Part shown: positions 1 through 10,692 of the stretch, piece after piece
How the letters are laid out: each line of letters begins with the position of its first letter
Position numbering within the stretch: the stretch's first letter is position 1
Notes under the pieces: model-generated
What the model was told of the DNA's origin: nothing
The model's input: the letters and a program-made list of their open reading frames with translations, nothing else
Databases searched by the model: none
Made by a program: the position numbers and the translations under genes
DNA from: Zymoseptoria tritici IPO323
Lineage: Eukaryota > Ascomycota > Dothideomycetes > Mycosphaerellales > Mycosphaerellaceae
DNA length: 64,000 nt
NCBI RefSeq assembly: GCF_000219625.1
Contig: NC_018210.1
Location: 930,001 to 994,000 of the forward strand
Direction: 5' to 3'

Positions 1-545
1 ATTGCCTGCACTTGTCCGTTGAAACCCGTGGTACCGCTCTCGATGAGGGGAACGTCCGCCGCCAAACACATGCGGTTTACATGTCTCCGCGCAGCCAAGT
101 TGTCCAGGGCGTTGAAGACAATGTCAAATCCCTCGTAAAACTCCACATCATACTGCTTGTCGAAGATGGAAGCATGATGCGCATCGATGTTGACTGACGG
201 GTTGAATTGACTCGCTGTCTCCTTGGCCACAGTCGCCTTCGGTTTCTTGATATGTTGTTTCCGGAAGAGGAATTGGCGATTGAGATTGCTCAAATCGATG
301 GTGTCCAAGTCGACGACGACGATTTCGGCCTTGCGCTTCGGTGCTGCTGCCTCCGTACCATTTTGCTGCGCTCCGCTCTGTGTGTTCGTGGGTGTGTATC
401 CGCTGCCGAAACCGCAGCATACCAGATTCTTCAACAGCTCGCATCCAATGCCTCCAGCTCCTACTAGCAGCACGCGGCTATCTTTTACTCGAATCGTAAG
501 CGGTCCGCCGAGTGACTGCGCGACTCCTCGCTCGCGACGCTGCAT
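1..545 (-). CDS. UBA2: SUMO-activating enzyme E1 subunit 2 (N-terminal part, cut by window start)
   Basis: Reading from the ATG at 543-545 toward position 1 gives 181 uninterrupted codons and no intron. The protein shows the ThiF/E1 nucleotide-binding fold: GAGGIG at residues 29-34, then [16 protein letters not shown] at about 79-94, the adenylation signature typical of Uba2. Uba2 pairs with Aos1 to adenylate SUMO and pass it as a thioester to Ubc9 in the nucleus. About 20 low-complexity residues (roughly 49-72, rich in T, Q, G, A) are inserted before the DLDTID strand; yeast and animal Uba2 are shorter here. The catalytic cysteine should lie just beyond the window edge, so it cannot be checked. 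The gene is divergent from the queuosine-salvage gene. Family assignment is secure. Confidence 0.93.
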   Translation of the reverse strand, partial: MQRRERGVAQSLGGPLTIRVKDSRVLLVGAGGIGCELLKNLVCCGFGSGYTPTNTQSGAQQNGTEAAAPKRKAEIVVVDLDTIDLSNLNRQFLFRKQHIKKPKATVAKETASQFNPSVNIDAHHASIFDKQYDVEFYEGFDIVFNALDNLAARRHVNRMCLAADVPLIESGTTGFNGQVQA

Positions 546-967
546 GTTTAGTGACGATCGTCGATTCGATTCGATGTTGTTGTTGGCGTTGTGAGGCTCG
601 CGGTTGTAGTGGAGAGTGGAAGTGGTTTCGTGTCGGCGTCGCGGGTGACGCGCTGATGGTCGCAGCTTAGTGGGGCTTCGGAGAGTGAAGCAATAGCGTT
701 TGCATGTGTCAGGCACGTGAAGAGGCAGGTCAAGTTCGTGAAGTGAATGAATGAATGAGTGACAGGTGAAGAAACCGGGCGCACTCCTTCATCTGTGTCG
801 ATCAGAAGGGAGAAGAGAGGTGTTGATTTAAACTTCGCCTCATGCATTAGCGCCGGTCTTTACTCCGGCAGTCCTCCCTGAGAGACGGAACAGCCAATGC
901 TGCTTCTTGACTCCATCACCTAGTTCGCGAGATCTCTTTTGCTGCGCTGGTGGAGCCAATCAACATC
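546..967. promoter_or_regulatory. Bidirectional intergenic promoter region UBA2 / QNG1
   Basis: This 422-bp gap separates two divergent start codons (545 minus, 968 plus), so it must hold both promoters. No clear TATA box is visible. No conserved ORF is seen in it. Confidence 0.5.
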
Positions 968-2909
968 ATGTCCGACGACGAGGTTGATCCTGAACTGCTG
1001 GAGCTTCTCCGACAACGACTGGGCATCTCCAAGCCCTCAAACGAGATACCCCGGGAGACAGGTACGGCCATACACCATCTCCTACCCCAAAAGAAAGAAT
1101 TGCCCAATGTGGAACTTATGACTAAATGCTCTCATGTCTACCATGGGTCTTACAGTCCGCTAATCAATGCTTCCGGTCCTCAGGCGTCCTCCGAGATGCA
1201 GATTTCATCTACAGCAACTCCATTGACGTCCTCATCGATATGCACGGCACAAAAGCGGCAGCAGCAGCTATATATTCCAACATGCGGGAGCGTAATTACT
1301 CTCCTGCGGCCTGGCGTCAGCATGAGCTGCATCCGCGAGCGGAGGAAGGATTTAGCGAGCTGGACATTGTGAACTTCGTCTTCACGATGGATATACTGAA
1401 CTTTTCGTAAGATGGTCCGATTCTGATATTTCCTAGGAGTTCTGGCAAAAGTTATGACTGAGGTGAGCTGACTGGAGAGTATGTAGATTCTGGTCCGATC
1501 TCGGAGCCGAAGAACGATACCAGGTCGAGTATCGCGGCAAACGTTGGACAGGGTACAACAGTCTTGTGGCGTGCTTACGAAGAGCGCTCGACGAAGGCAT
1601 TCCCATCACGACTCCCAAGTTCTGGCGAAGTCGAAGATGCACCAACGACGTCCTCGGACAGGTTTTCCGAAGCGCCACCGCGGAGCAGATCTCTTTGCTA
1701 GACGAGAGGATCAGGTTGCTGAGAGATACGAGCGAAGTGTTGAGAGAAGTGAGTGGTCGATAATTAATATGTGGCGAGATTGACGTCTGAGTATCTGACC
1801 TGGATTTGACAGAGATTCTCGGAAGCGGAGGACGAGGTTGACAGCGACAACGACTTGCCAGACGAGAATGAAGCAGCTATGCAAACAACGGAGCAGCCTC
1901 TACAGGATATCGATGCTGCGAATCAATCTGCCATCGAAGAGAGAATGGATGCTTCAAAGGACAGCGAGCCGACAATCGAAGCAGCGTCGAGTGCAGCATC
2001 TGACGCATTACCATCCGATGTCGGTAGCGACCACTTGCAGCCGCAGTCCGAGCGAGGCGTCAGTACAATCGAACCTGCGAAGGATACCTCCGAACTGAAC
2101 CCACCTCCGTCCGACGTATCTCACACTCAATCACAAACAGTCACACCCGACTCCTCCGTCCTGCGCATAATTGAGCTTGCTTCCCATTCCTCCGGGAGAC
2201 TGGTCAACCTCCTTGCCCATCACTTCCCCTCCGCCTTCTCCGATACTGCCCGATTCGACGGTCGGCGAGTACGCCTACTCAAACGAGCACAGATCTTTGT
2301 CGCCGATTTATGGGCTGCGTTGGAGAGCAAAGGAGCCGGTCGATTCGAGGATATCGGGGATGTGAGCACGGGCTTGACTATGTTTGCCGGTGTGTCTGAT
2401 CGAACACTCTTGCTCTTCAACGTGCTGATCAAATATCACAATTCAGACTACCGCGTGCCTCAGATCCTTTGCAATCTCGGAGTGCTCAGCTATAGCCCAC
2501 CGCTGAACTATCGCATTCGAGACGGGAAGCCCATTGAAAGCGGTCATAGCTGGGAGGTGCAATTACGGTACGATCAGCACCATGTCTCTACGCTGCAACG
2601 AAATAAGCTGATTATCGTGGCGTGCTAACAGTGGCTGTTCCATTTGGGCCGTCGAACTGATTCGGCGAGAGATCTTACGACTACATCCGGAAGTCAACGA
2701 AGAAGTCGAGATCAATGCGGTACTCATCGACTTCTTCTTGTACGACTTGGCCAAAGAGCGGGAAGATTCAGGTATGTTCTAGATGCGCCTATGCACACTT
2801 GTTCCATCGCCCTGTTTTGGGCCATCAGAGTGACCAGGTCGCATGACTGACTTCATCTCGTGACGCAGCGGACATGCCTCATCACCGGACACGATCAATA
2901 TGGTACTGA
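968..2909 (+). CDS. QNG1: Queuosine 5'-phosphate N-glycosylase / queuosine salvage protein (DUF2419 family), six exons
   Basis: Exons 968-1061, 1184-1406, 1487-1748, 1813-2567, 2632-2771 and 2869-2909 join in frame to 504 codons; all five introns have GT and AG ends. The product matches the Q-salvage (DUF2419) family: an N-terminal DADFIYSNSIDVLIDMHG block, FWSDLGAEERYQVEYRGKRW, GCSIWAVELIRREI, and the diagnostic end INAVLIDFFLYDLAKE followed by HHRTRSIWY at the C-terminus. Family members release queuine from queuosine phosphate so that it can be used in tRNA. Eukaryotes cannot make queuine, so the pathway salvages it. Residues about 200-306, encoded at the start of exon 4, are an acidic, S/T/P-rich insertion without recognisable fold; family proteins are usually nearer 340 residues. 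The ATG at 968 is preferred over the in-frame one at 950 because the family start motif follows it. Confidence 0.93.
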
Positions 2910-3474
2910 TAGCAAGGAAGCCGAAGGTGGCATGTGCAAACGTGGGAACCCGACCAGCGAATGACCAAGCCTCGACCATGCTTCCCCGTAAGTGCTCTGG
3001 GTTGATGGTGGCCGTTTTCAGTGCATACGGCCAGATTCAACGGTCGTACTGCGGGATGCATATGCGACCATCCTGCCCGATTCACCGCTGTCGTTACATG
3101 GGACCTCAGATCGGGCCAATAGCCCACGCTAAGCACAATCTAGACCTCCAGACTGTTCAATCAGCGTCTTTGTAGGTCTTGTTGCGCGACAGTATCTTCA
3201 AATGTGACTCACGACCTCCAGGCACCATTTACTATCATCGTCGCAACCCGAAAAAGAGCTGTGCGAAAGCCAAACAGGTACAGGTACCTTGCCGCTGTGC
3301 GTTGTTACGAGAACCGGTTGAATTGCTGGTGGATGCAAATCCCATGCAACCCAGCATAGGCCTGTCGGCAATATTCGACCGCCAGGGCCAGAGCTATGGC
3401 TATGACAAATCCATCCTCTTATCGATGGGGACGAGCGCTCGTATATTCTGGTGCATTGACATGTCCCCACTCGA
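2910..3474. other. Intergenic, no gene seen
   Basis: This is the 3' flank of QNG1 and the left flank of the Mutator-like element. Short ORFs occur on both strands but none has recognisable motifs, a signal peptide or splice-consistent extension. Confidence 0.5.
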
Positions 3475-3483
3475 ACGCAGGAA

Positions 3484-3529
3484 GGGAAATGATAAATACA
3501 GGGAACGCAATGGATAAATACCGGTCTCC
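3484..3529 (+). repeat. MULE left terminal inverted repeat
   Basis: 46 bp beginning GGGAAATGATAAATACAGGG; identical in inverted orientation to 6692-6737. Preceded by the target duplication at 3475-3483. Confidence 0.95.
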
Positions 3530-3723
3530 ACCCCTCTCAAGGGGTGGTAACCAGCAATAGCGTCCTGCCCGAGATTAGTTAGTTTTCTCATACTAAACGA
3601 GGCCGTGCGCGGGAGTCAACGCGTGTCGCGTTACCCTCAGCTGATTGTTCACCTTCCACTGTATTCCTTAATGCTATTGCCCTCATTCACGCTATTAACA
3701 CTACCTCTTTATAGCTCTTTTTA

Positions 3724-6516
3724 ATGGCTCCAGTGCTCTCAACTCTTCGATCGCCGTCGCCGCCGCAGGAGCGGTAGGAGGAGTTATTCCTGCAGTGGTC
3801 GCAGAACGGTGAGGAGGGGGGTGGTAGAGCGGACGATTCGAGCTCAGCGGAGCAGCCGATATGGGAGCGGTGGCAAGCGGCGGACGTATTCGACGACGGC
3901 GGTGATGATGAGGATATCGAGGATGATGCGCGGTCGCTCGGTGGTGATAGATCTGATGAGGATGCAGAGTTAGCTAATGAAACGGACGGTTTTGAGGATG
4001 TTATTGGTAATGGCGATGTTGGTGTAGGAATGAAGGATTCAGAGGGCGGTGGAAGTGACAACGTCACCGTCGCCGGCGCTGAGTTATCCATTTCCGACCT
4101 CATGTCGTCCGCCGCAGGTGCCATTGCAGAGGGTGTTGTTAATGAGGAAGACTCGGACGAAGCGATATCCATGGACCTGGCACCACCACCGACCGATCGA
4201 ACCTTCCGTAGCTACGCTCAGGCCGTCAAATACACCCAGGACTGGGCTCAACGCTATGGATACAGTCTCGCTGTTGGCAGCTCAAAGAAGAGCAAAAAGG
4301 CGGACAGCAAATACCTTATTAGCAAGGCCCTCACGTGCTCGCGAGGTGGAAGGACTCGTGAGGGTCGAGTTACCAAAGGCAGCCGTCCTACGGCATCCTC
4401 TGCCAAGTGTGGATGTGGATTCGCTCTCACTATAGGACTGGTAGATGCGAGCGATCCGGAGGGTCGTTGGGAGATACGACATGGCAAGTGTGTTACTCAC
4501 AATCACGCGGCCGAGCACCCTTCTGCCTTGCCAGTGCACCGCCGGAGACAGCGGACTGAGGCCATTAAGAAGTCCATCGTCGAGGATCTTTACGCCAACG
4601 CCATGGTGGCCACGACTCTCACACGCCTTCGCAACAGAGCTGGCAACGACAAGGAGTGTATCCAGACGGTCAGAGATATCCACAACTCACGCTCAATAGC
4701 TCGGCAAGCCGCACAAGGTGACCTCACACCGGCGGAGGCTGTCATTCGACTGCTTAAAGAGCAGCGATATCTCTTCAAACCGGACGTTAATCCAGTTACC
4801 GGCCAGCTCGATAAACTGCTCATTCTCAACCCTCAGATGATTGAGCTATACCGGCAATATCCAGAGACTGTCGTGCTTAACAACACGTACAAAACCAACC
4901 GCTACAACCGCCCTTTAATGAACATTGTCTGCATAACTGGAGCCGGTGAGACGGTGCCTGTTGGTTACTGTTTGATGGGCAAGGAGGACGAGCCTTCCTT
5001 TACATGGCTCCTCACCGAGTTCAAGAGGCTCCTTCTTAACCACCACAAGCCGAGCGGCACGACTGCTCCTGCCATTGCTGATCCATTGCTATTGCCAGGG
5101 GTGTTTGTAACTGACAGAGACAGGGGCCTCATGAACGCCTTGGATGCGGTGTTTCTAACGACACTAGCCCTCATCTGCCGTTGGCATGTGTTCAAGAACG
5201 TTCAAGCACAGGCAAGGAAGAAGTGGCCACAAGTGCCGGTAATTGATAAGGAGACTGGCAAGCAGACTCACTTCGAGGATTCACCACAGACGACTGCGTT
5301 TATGAAGCTCTTCAGAAGGACTATTGACAGCAAAACTCTCGCTGAATTCAACGCCAACAACAACGAGTTCTGGAGCCAAGAGCAGTCCACGGAGGTTAGT
5401 AAGCTGTACAACTACATCAACCGCGAATACTGGCCTCACAAGGAGAAGCTGGTATACCACTGGATCTCTAAATACCCCTACTATGGTCAAAGGGCGAGCT
5501 CGAGGGCTGAGGGTGCTTACTTAGCTATGAAGAAGTGGCTCGCTGGTCGACGACACAACGTCCTCACGCTCTTCCTTAAACTCCAGCCATGGTGGGCCCT
5601 TCGTGGTGCAGCGATAAGACAGCAGCATGCTCGTGAGAAGGCCTACATCCCACGCAGTCTTAAGCATCCTTGCTATCGCCATGTTGTCAAGGTCATTCAC
5701 TGCAGAGCGCTATACAAGGTGGCTAAGCAGATGGCCAACGCCGTTGAAGAGCGGCGTGCAATTGCTGAGGGCAAGATTACCAGTCCGACCGTCTGCACTT
5801 ATTGCTTCACAACCTCTGAGGGCATGCCATGCTAACACAAGATCGACGACATGATGATGAACGACGGCCGTGTGGAGTTCCTTCTAGAGCACTTTGACCG
5901 GCACCACCACATTGAGAAGGGCGCAGCTCCACTGGCTCGAATGGTCACTGTCGACCGAACGATTTACGAGCCAGCCGTAATACCAAACAACAGACCCTCA
6001 AACTCACGACCGCGTGGTGCCGGCAGAGGTCGTGGACGTGCCAACTTACGAGAGCCCTCATCGTTCGAATTCACCGACCTCAATCATCCAGCTTCGACCG
6101 CACCGGCGGCGACAAGGGGTGGTGGACGAGGGGGTAGTAGACGAGGGCGTAGTGGACTCGCAACTCCTTCGCAGAGCCAGCCTCAACAACAACAACGCCA
6201 GCCGCTCGTTCACACGCCTTAAGGATCACACTATAGCATTGGCCATAGTGTGCAACTGAATGAGACTGCCATTCGACAAGCAGTTGGACTGCGTGAATTG
6301 AGGCAAGCACCTTCTCGTGACCAGCTCCTTATGCAAGCTATGCAACGAGAGCAATGGTGCCAACAGCAACAACATGGCCACATGGCTCCACCTTCCACTG
6401 CACCGGCTCACCAACAACATGGCTACATGACAACACCTCCGACCACCATGCCATTCGAGCAACCACAGCTTCATTCAAGAGCCTATATGAGGGCAGGGCA
6501 AGGGCGTCAATTCTAG
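3724..6516 (+). pseudogene. MULE transposase (FAR1-type DNA-binding, MULE DDE and SWIM domains) with three in-frame stops
   Basis: A single 930-codon frame runs from the ATG at 3724 to the TAG at 6514 with no frameshift. It is interrupted by TAG at 3775, TAA at 5833 and TAA at 6220. The longest open segment starts at 4030. Domains in order: an acidic N-terminus; a FAR1-like zinc-binding region (about 4200-4520, C-x-C and H-x-H pairs); the MULE transposase core (about 4780-5300, with NTYKTNRYNRPL and TDRDRGLMNALDAVF); a SWIM-like C-x2-C...C-x-H motif broken by the stop at 5833; and a Q/G/R-rich tail. Each stop can be explained by one C-to-T change in a CAG or CAA codon, that is CpA to TpA. The first catalytic Asp (usually L-D-x-T-Y-K-T-N) reads Asn at 4879-4881. 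The element is therefore very probably inactive but young. Confidence 0.9.
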
Positions 6517-6691
6517 CTATATAGCCATCAAACGACTCACCAGCTCACCAGCTCACCAGCGTGTTAACAACACCTCAGAAACGAGCATGCCATGAACATG
6601 GAATCCACCGGATACACCATGCACGCGACCGATGTGCGCACGTCCCTTTTAACCCGCACAAAGGCTAAAATCGCCATACCTCTAGTGCAGG

Positions 6692-6737
6692 GGAGACCGG
6701 TATTTATCCATTGCGTTCCCTGTATTTATCATTTCCC
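6692..6737 (-). repeat. MULE right terminal inverted repeat
   Basis: 46-bp inverted copy of 3484-3529, followed by the 9-bp target duplication at 6738-6746. Confidence 0.95.
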
Positions 6738-6746
6738 ACGCAGGAA

Positions 6747-7285
6747 CTGGGTTCCAACAGCGTGGAGTGCCACATGATGTGCATGGACCAGGATAGTAAC
6801 GACAACTCTTAGTGCGGGGACAGTTTCATAGGGCGAGCAAGCACGACGCTAACAAAGATTCGATGACAACATTGTTTCGACAAACCCAGGGCCATTGGTG
6901 GATAACATCGAGTCCAAAACAGCATGTGCTTTGCCGAACATGCAGTGCCGGTCCGACAACATGCGGTCAGTTCTCGGCAGAGACTTCGCAATGTTGAGGT
7001 TGCAAACATAAATTCGAGACGAATTCGACGACGAATCTCCTCTCGTTTCTCATCTGTCTCACCCAATATAGCACGAGACGGCACCCTTCAGCGGTACCGT
7101 TCTTGTTGACAATCATTCTCAACGGCCTACAGCGACCAACACTCTTGCAATCTGCCCATCCATGACGGCCCCAACATCGATCCCAAGAAGAAAAATCGTT
7201 CCAAGAAGAGACATCGACCATCCGTCGCCAGCCCGGAATCCACCTTCCTTGCGAACAGAGGATCCAGCGACTTCGTTCTGGCATC
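6747..7285. other. Intergenic, upstream region of a small secreted protein gene
   Basis: Right flank of the MULE. No convincing ORF; it must contain the promoter of the gene starting at 7286. Confidence 0.4.
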
Positions 7286-7617
7286 ATGCATCTCCTCAAC
7301 CTTGCGCTTGCTCTCTTCAGCGCCTCCGTCGTGGCATCATCGGGTGCTGTTGAGTACCCCCAATGCGACGGGGGCGGCAAGTTGCACGTCTGTTGTAACG
7401 CAGGAAGCGAATACCGTTCCGTACAATGTTACGATTGCGATGCGGGAATGGTCAGTACTGCCACTTTGGTGTCGCTATCCGCCAGACTAGGCGAAGCCGG
7501 GCGGGCGCTGACAATCTATTGCCGCAGCTGGATTGCACCTGTCAATATGCTTATTGCAGCGGAGCTGCGCCGCAAACCCATGCCAAGCGAATGTTCCGAG
7601 GTGGGTGGAATGATTGA
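7286..7617 (+). CDS. Small secreted cysteine-rich protein, C-x4-CC family (candidate effector)
   Basis: Exons 7286-7450 and 7528-7617 give 84 residues; the 77-bp intron has GT/AG ends and a CTGAC branch motif. A strong signal peptide (MHLLNLALALFSASVVASSG) is followed by a mature chain with eight cysteines spaced C-x8-CC-x10-C-x2-C-x6-C-x-C-x4-C, then a polar tail. The CC doublet, the C-x-C near the end and the phase-0 intron placed just before it also occur in the genes at 27040-27316, 48089-48374 and 48699-49008, so I group it with them. It is the most divergent member (eight instead of four residues before CC). Function unknown; secretion and disulfides suggest an apoplastic protein. The exact 3' end is less certain because a second intron is conceivable. 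Confidence 0.7.
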
Positions 7618-7933
7618 GGTGGTTGGCACTCGGCAGGCGCTCAATATGTACCTTTTCCCGTTCCAGATTCAAGTACTCTTCCGAATCTCACTTTAATGTC
7701 TGTACGCAAGACACACTCTCCTCATCAAGCATTCCTTTGACAAGACTGTCTCTTCTTCTGGTGGATAACGTGGATAACATGGGCCGCTAAGTCGCTCTGT
7801 GTATGAAAGCGGAGAGGCCGTCGTTCGTCTGTGGCTACGAGAGCCATCCATGGCTTCATGGCCACCTACCACATCCCTCACATCGGTGTTTGGAAGCTGC
7901 CAAGGAGGCAGAGTCCAAGCATTTGCCTTCGAT

Positions 7934-8200
7934 ATGTTGCTCCAGCAATCAAGTCTCTCATGCCTTCATCGTCTTTGGCAAACCGCATCGGCAGAGGGGC
8001 AGAGTTGAACTGTCTGCATCTGGCTGTTCTGTTGCCCATTCGGTGCCGAAGGTGGTGCTGCGGCGCAGTGCTACGCCAGCGGAAGGTGCCCGTCTGGAAC
8101 GGTAAGCATACGCATTGCCGGCTTCAAGTGCCAGGGCAGTATACAGCCGTGGACCGGAGCTGACCGGTCCTCTTTCCAGTTCTCCTGTCAAGGAAGATAA
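7934..8200 (+). pseudogene. Broken paralogue of the C-x4-CC secreted family
   Basis: From 8009 the frame reads C-x4-CC-x11-C-x5-C and then P-S-G-T, directly followed by a GTAAGC donor at 8102. The intron ends at 8179 (CTCTTTCCAG) and exon two (8180-8200) adds one more cysteine and a stop. This copies the exon layout of the genes at 10346 and 48089. Upstream, however, the frame is closed by TGA at 8006-8008, and the stretch from the ATG at 7934 is only weakly hydrophobic. Changing one base of the stop would restore the Arg seen at this place in one paralogue, so a nonsense mutation is likely. I infer a degraded gene; an unrecognised 5' exon remains possible but no acceptor in the right phase is visible. 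Confidence 0.55.
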
Positions 8201-8507
8201 GTTGGCAGCGGATATCGAGGAGTCAGAGACCATGCAAGCTTAGCGCCGGTCGACGACTAAAGGCCAAGCCGCTGTTTTCCTGTCTCGAGTCAGCTACTGG
8301 ACCGACGAAGTAAACCGGATGCATAGTCAGGTCGCACATGAATGTATTTTGCGTTCAATTCCTTGTTGCCTTTGGTTGAAACCCCCGTCTTAGCCGTTCA
8401 TCTTGGTCTGAGCCATTGATCGAGCTTGAGCGTCTCGCGGTCTTCTGCCCACACCAAATTCGCCAGGGTAGCTGCGGTTTCACGCATATAAGCACTAGTT
8501 CTAGTTA

Positions 8508-9841
8508 CAGTGACATGCAGGAAGTCTGCGCCTTGGCGTCGAATTCCGAGAATCTTATGAATTAGCTCATGTCTTTAACACCGGATAACACAAGGTATTG
8601 TTGTCGGATTAAGCTAGTTTATAGCTTATTTAAAAGCTGGCATTGTGCTCTACAGTTCTTGTATACATTGCTTATCCTTAATACCTAGTGTGCTAGCCCT
8701 GTGTAGCGATTAATGCCTTAACCCTCCTTAGCATTAAACTAATCACTTCCTCGATGATATCGCGTGAAATAAGCTTCTACGCGCGTGGCAGAACGTTAGC
8801 CAAAACCTCCTTTTGTCTGTCCTTGTTTGTAATGTTATCGATGTGCGGTGCGAGCTCGTAGACCTTCTTTTTTAAGTGCTACTACACGTGTTTAATCGGG
8901 TTTATATCCGGGCTGTAAGGTAGCTAGCCAATGTGCAGCCAGACCGTGTTGTCGCTTATCTACTACGTTATAAGATGCGCAGTATGCACCGGTGCGTTGT
9001 CCTGTTAAAAGCACTAACCCTCGTAATATAGAAGGAGTCCTTCTTCGAGAGTCTTGTAGTAAGAACGTACTAAATACCCTCCGCGTAGACTGTCAGCATT
9101 ACGCTCTATTATTACAAGGTATGTGTCCTCGATTTCTATACTAATTATGCCCTAAACTATTACGGAGCCTTGCTTGCCCTTTGGATACGTTGTAATGCGT
9201 TGTTTAGTCTACTTCTCGTGTAGGTATCCGAATGCCTAAGCCGTCTCTTTGCCGGTCCCTTTCTCGACTAAACACTCGTCTGAAAACAGCTACCGTAACT
9301 AGTCTGTGTTGCGGTGTGCGTACGCCTAAGCGAGCCGGATTCGAGCATGTTTATCTATAAGCTCCGGACGCTTCTTACAACGCTAGTTTATTAAGCCGTA
9401 GTTACTTAGAATCGCTCGAAGAATCTACGCGCTAAGATTCGAGCTACAGCCGTCGCGTAGCTGCGCATACGTGAATTTCGGGTCTTTTCTCGCGATTCGA
9501 ACGACGAGTCTCGCGTCGCGTGCGGTATAGGTTCGAGGGCGGCCGGTGCGTAGTTTGTTATCGAGGGATTGTCGTTGTGCGATACGCGTTAAACAGTCCC
9601 TTATAGTCGTGTATAGAAGCTGTTCGAGCGTCGCGATCTCGGCGTTAGTCTGGCTAGCCGCATGTCGTCCCTACAGCCTTCCCTTTTAGTCAGGTGTTAG
9701 TTCAGTATTAATCACACGATTGTGTGCAATTAGGGCCAGAGGGGTGCGTGGTGTAGCCATTAAGAGCGTGTGGAAGAATGGTGTTGAAAAACGCGATCAC
9801 GAAGTTCGCGCGCCTTGGCGCAGACTTAGTGCCTAGTACTG
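8508..9841 (-). mobile_element. RIP-degraded Tc1/mariner element
   Basis: The element is flanked by TA dinucleotides at 8506-8507 and 9842-9843. Both ends start CAGT when read inward, and imperfect terminal inverted repeats of about 38 bp share AAGTCTGCGCC and nearby blocks. The 1334-bp body holds one full-length transposase frame on the minus strand. TA target duplication, CAGT ends and DDE motifs together define Tc1/mariner. Confidence 0.88.
8693..9760 (-). pseudogene. Tc1/mariner DDE transposase with many in-frame stops
   Basis: Reading from the ATG at 9760 to the TAG at 8693 gives 355 codons without a frameshift but with about a dozen internal stops. Most stops sit where related transposases carry Trp or Gln, so they look like TGG-to-TAG and CAR-to-TAR changes. 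Recognisable blocks in order: an N-terminal helix-turn-helix region ending in GRPRTYT; LFSDECLV (first catalytic Asp); QDNAPVHTA (second Asp); LPYSPDINPIKHV with HLKKKVYELAPHI (third catalytic region). This is the DDE_3-type fungal mariner family. It cannot make protein. Confidence 0.9.
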
Positions 9842-9843
9842 TA

Positions 9844-10345
9844 GGCCTTCGGGTCGCCTGTCGCATCAGGAAAGTCTCTCCGCAACAGCAAACATGTTCA
9901 TCAAAGATTGAGTTGACTAATCGCTAGGCAGAAGTTGAGTGACAGAAGCCCCATGGACGGCTCCATGGATAAGAGCTGAACTTTTGACAGGACAGACGTA
10001 AACCTGCGGGGCGTGAATCGTGTCAGCAGATTGTAGCCGCCCGATTCAGCAGGGAACGATATTCACACTCCTCGATTGGTTGAATCCCTTGCCAAACAGT
10101 GCTCCAACCTTGGATCAGATTCGTCGTTCGGAACGATGGCGTTCCGACGCTTTCATGGGTTAAGGATTAGTTGACGTTAAGATCCCCATGATGCCCCCTC
10201 TCTCGTGGACTCACCATTCGACATCTTGCGAAGAACAAACGGCCGACACAACGTGCGAAACTGCAGCAGCCTTCCACTCTCTCCCGATCTTCTGGCTTGC
10301 CAAACGGTCGTCATTAGTCTAACAATCTTGAAGCACTTCGCCACG
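9844..10345. other. Intergenic, no gene seen
   Basis: Between the mariner element and the secreted protein gene at 10346. It includes that gene's promoter; no motif of note is seen. Confidence 0.4.
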
Positions 10346-10692
10346 ATGCGGACTTTCCTGACCACAGTCCTTGCGCTTTGCATCAGTCTTGCAGTCGGCT
10401 CGGCAGCACCCCAAGCTCTGAAAAGAGATTCGCCCTGTTACCTGATCAAGTGCTGCCAACAGGGTGTCGAGGGCGGCAAGCCGGCCTATCTCTGTTTACC
10501 CGAGTGTGAGTTTATCAGAGGCGGATGTTCTGACGAGCTGTCCGACACTGAAAACATAATTGAGACTTTATTGACCCTTTCGCCGGCTGCTTTAGGCCCA
10601 TCTGGCTACGTAAGCATGCTCACTCGCCCACACCGATGGCCCACTATGCGGGAACTGACCGTTGTGCAATGTAGTATTACTGCGGCTCATAG
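10346..10692 (+). CDS. Small secreted cysteine-rich protein, C-x4-CC family, with a 14-nt micro-exon
   Basis: Exons 10346-10505, 10596-10609 and 10675-10692 give 63 residues. A signal peptide (about residues 1-22) ends in A-A-P, and a K-R dibasic site follows at about 26-27, suggesting Kex2 processing. The mature peptide has cysteine spacing C-x4-CC-x12-C-x3-C-x6-C. Exon two is only 14 bases. It is supported because it restores the P-S-G block, and because the following intron falls in phase 0 exactly where the paralogues at 8102 and 48263 have theirs. Both introns have GT/AG ends. Without splicing the frame continues to 10729 with no further family features. Function unknown; candidate effector. 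Confidence 0.7.

Larger units (their letters stand above)
3484..6737 (+). mobile_element. Complete Mutator-like element (MULE) with 46-bp terminal inverted repeats
   Basis: The 46 bases at 3484-3529 are the exact reverse complement of 6692-6737. Both ends are flanked by the same 9-bp target duplication, ACGCAGGAA, at 3475-3483 and 6738-6746. Nine-base duplications are the hallmark of Mutator-like insertion. Between the repeats lies one MULE transposase reading frame (3724-6516). Total length is 3254 bp. Perfect TIRs and perfect target duplication point to a fairly recent insertion, yet the transposase is broken by a few RIP-type changes. Confidence 0.95.
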
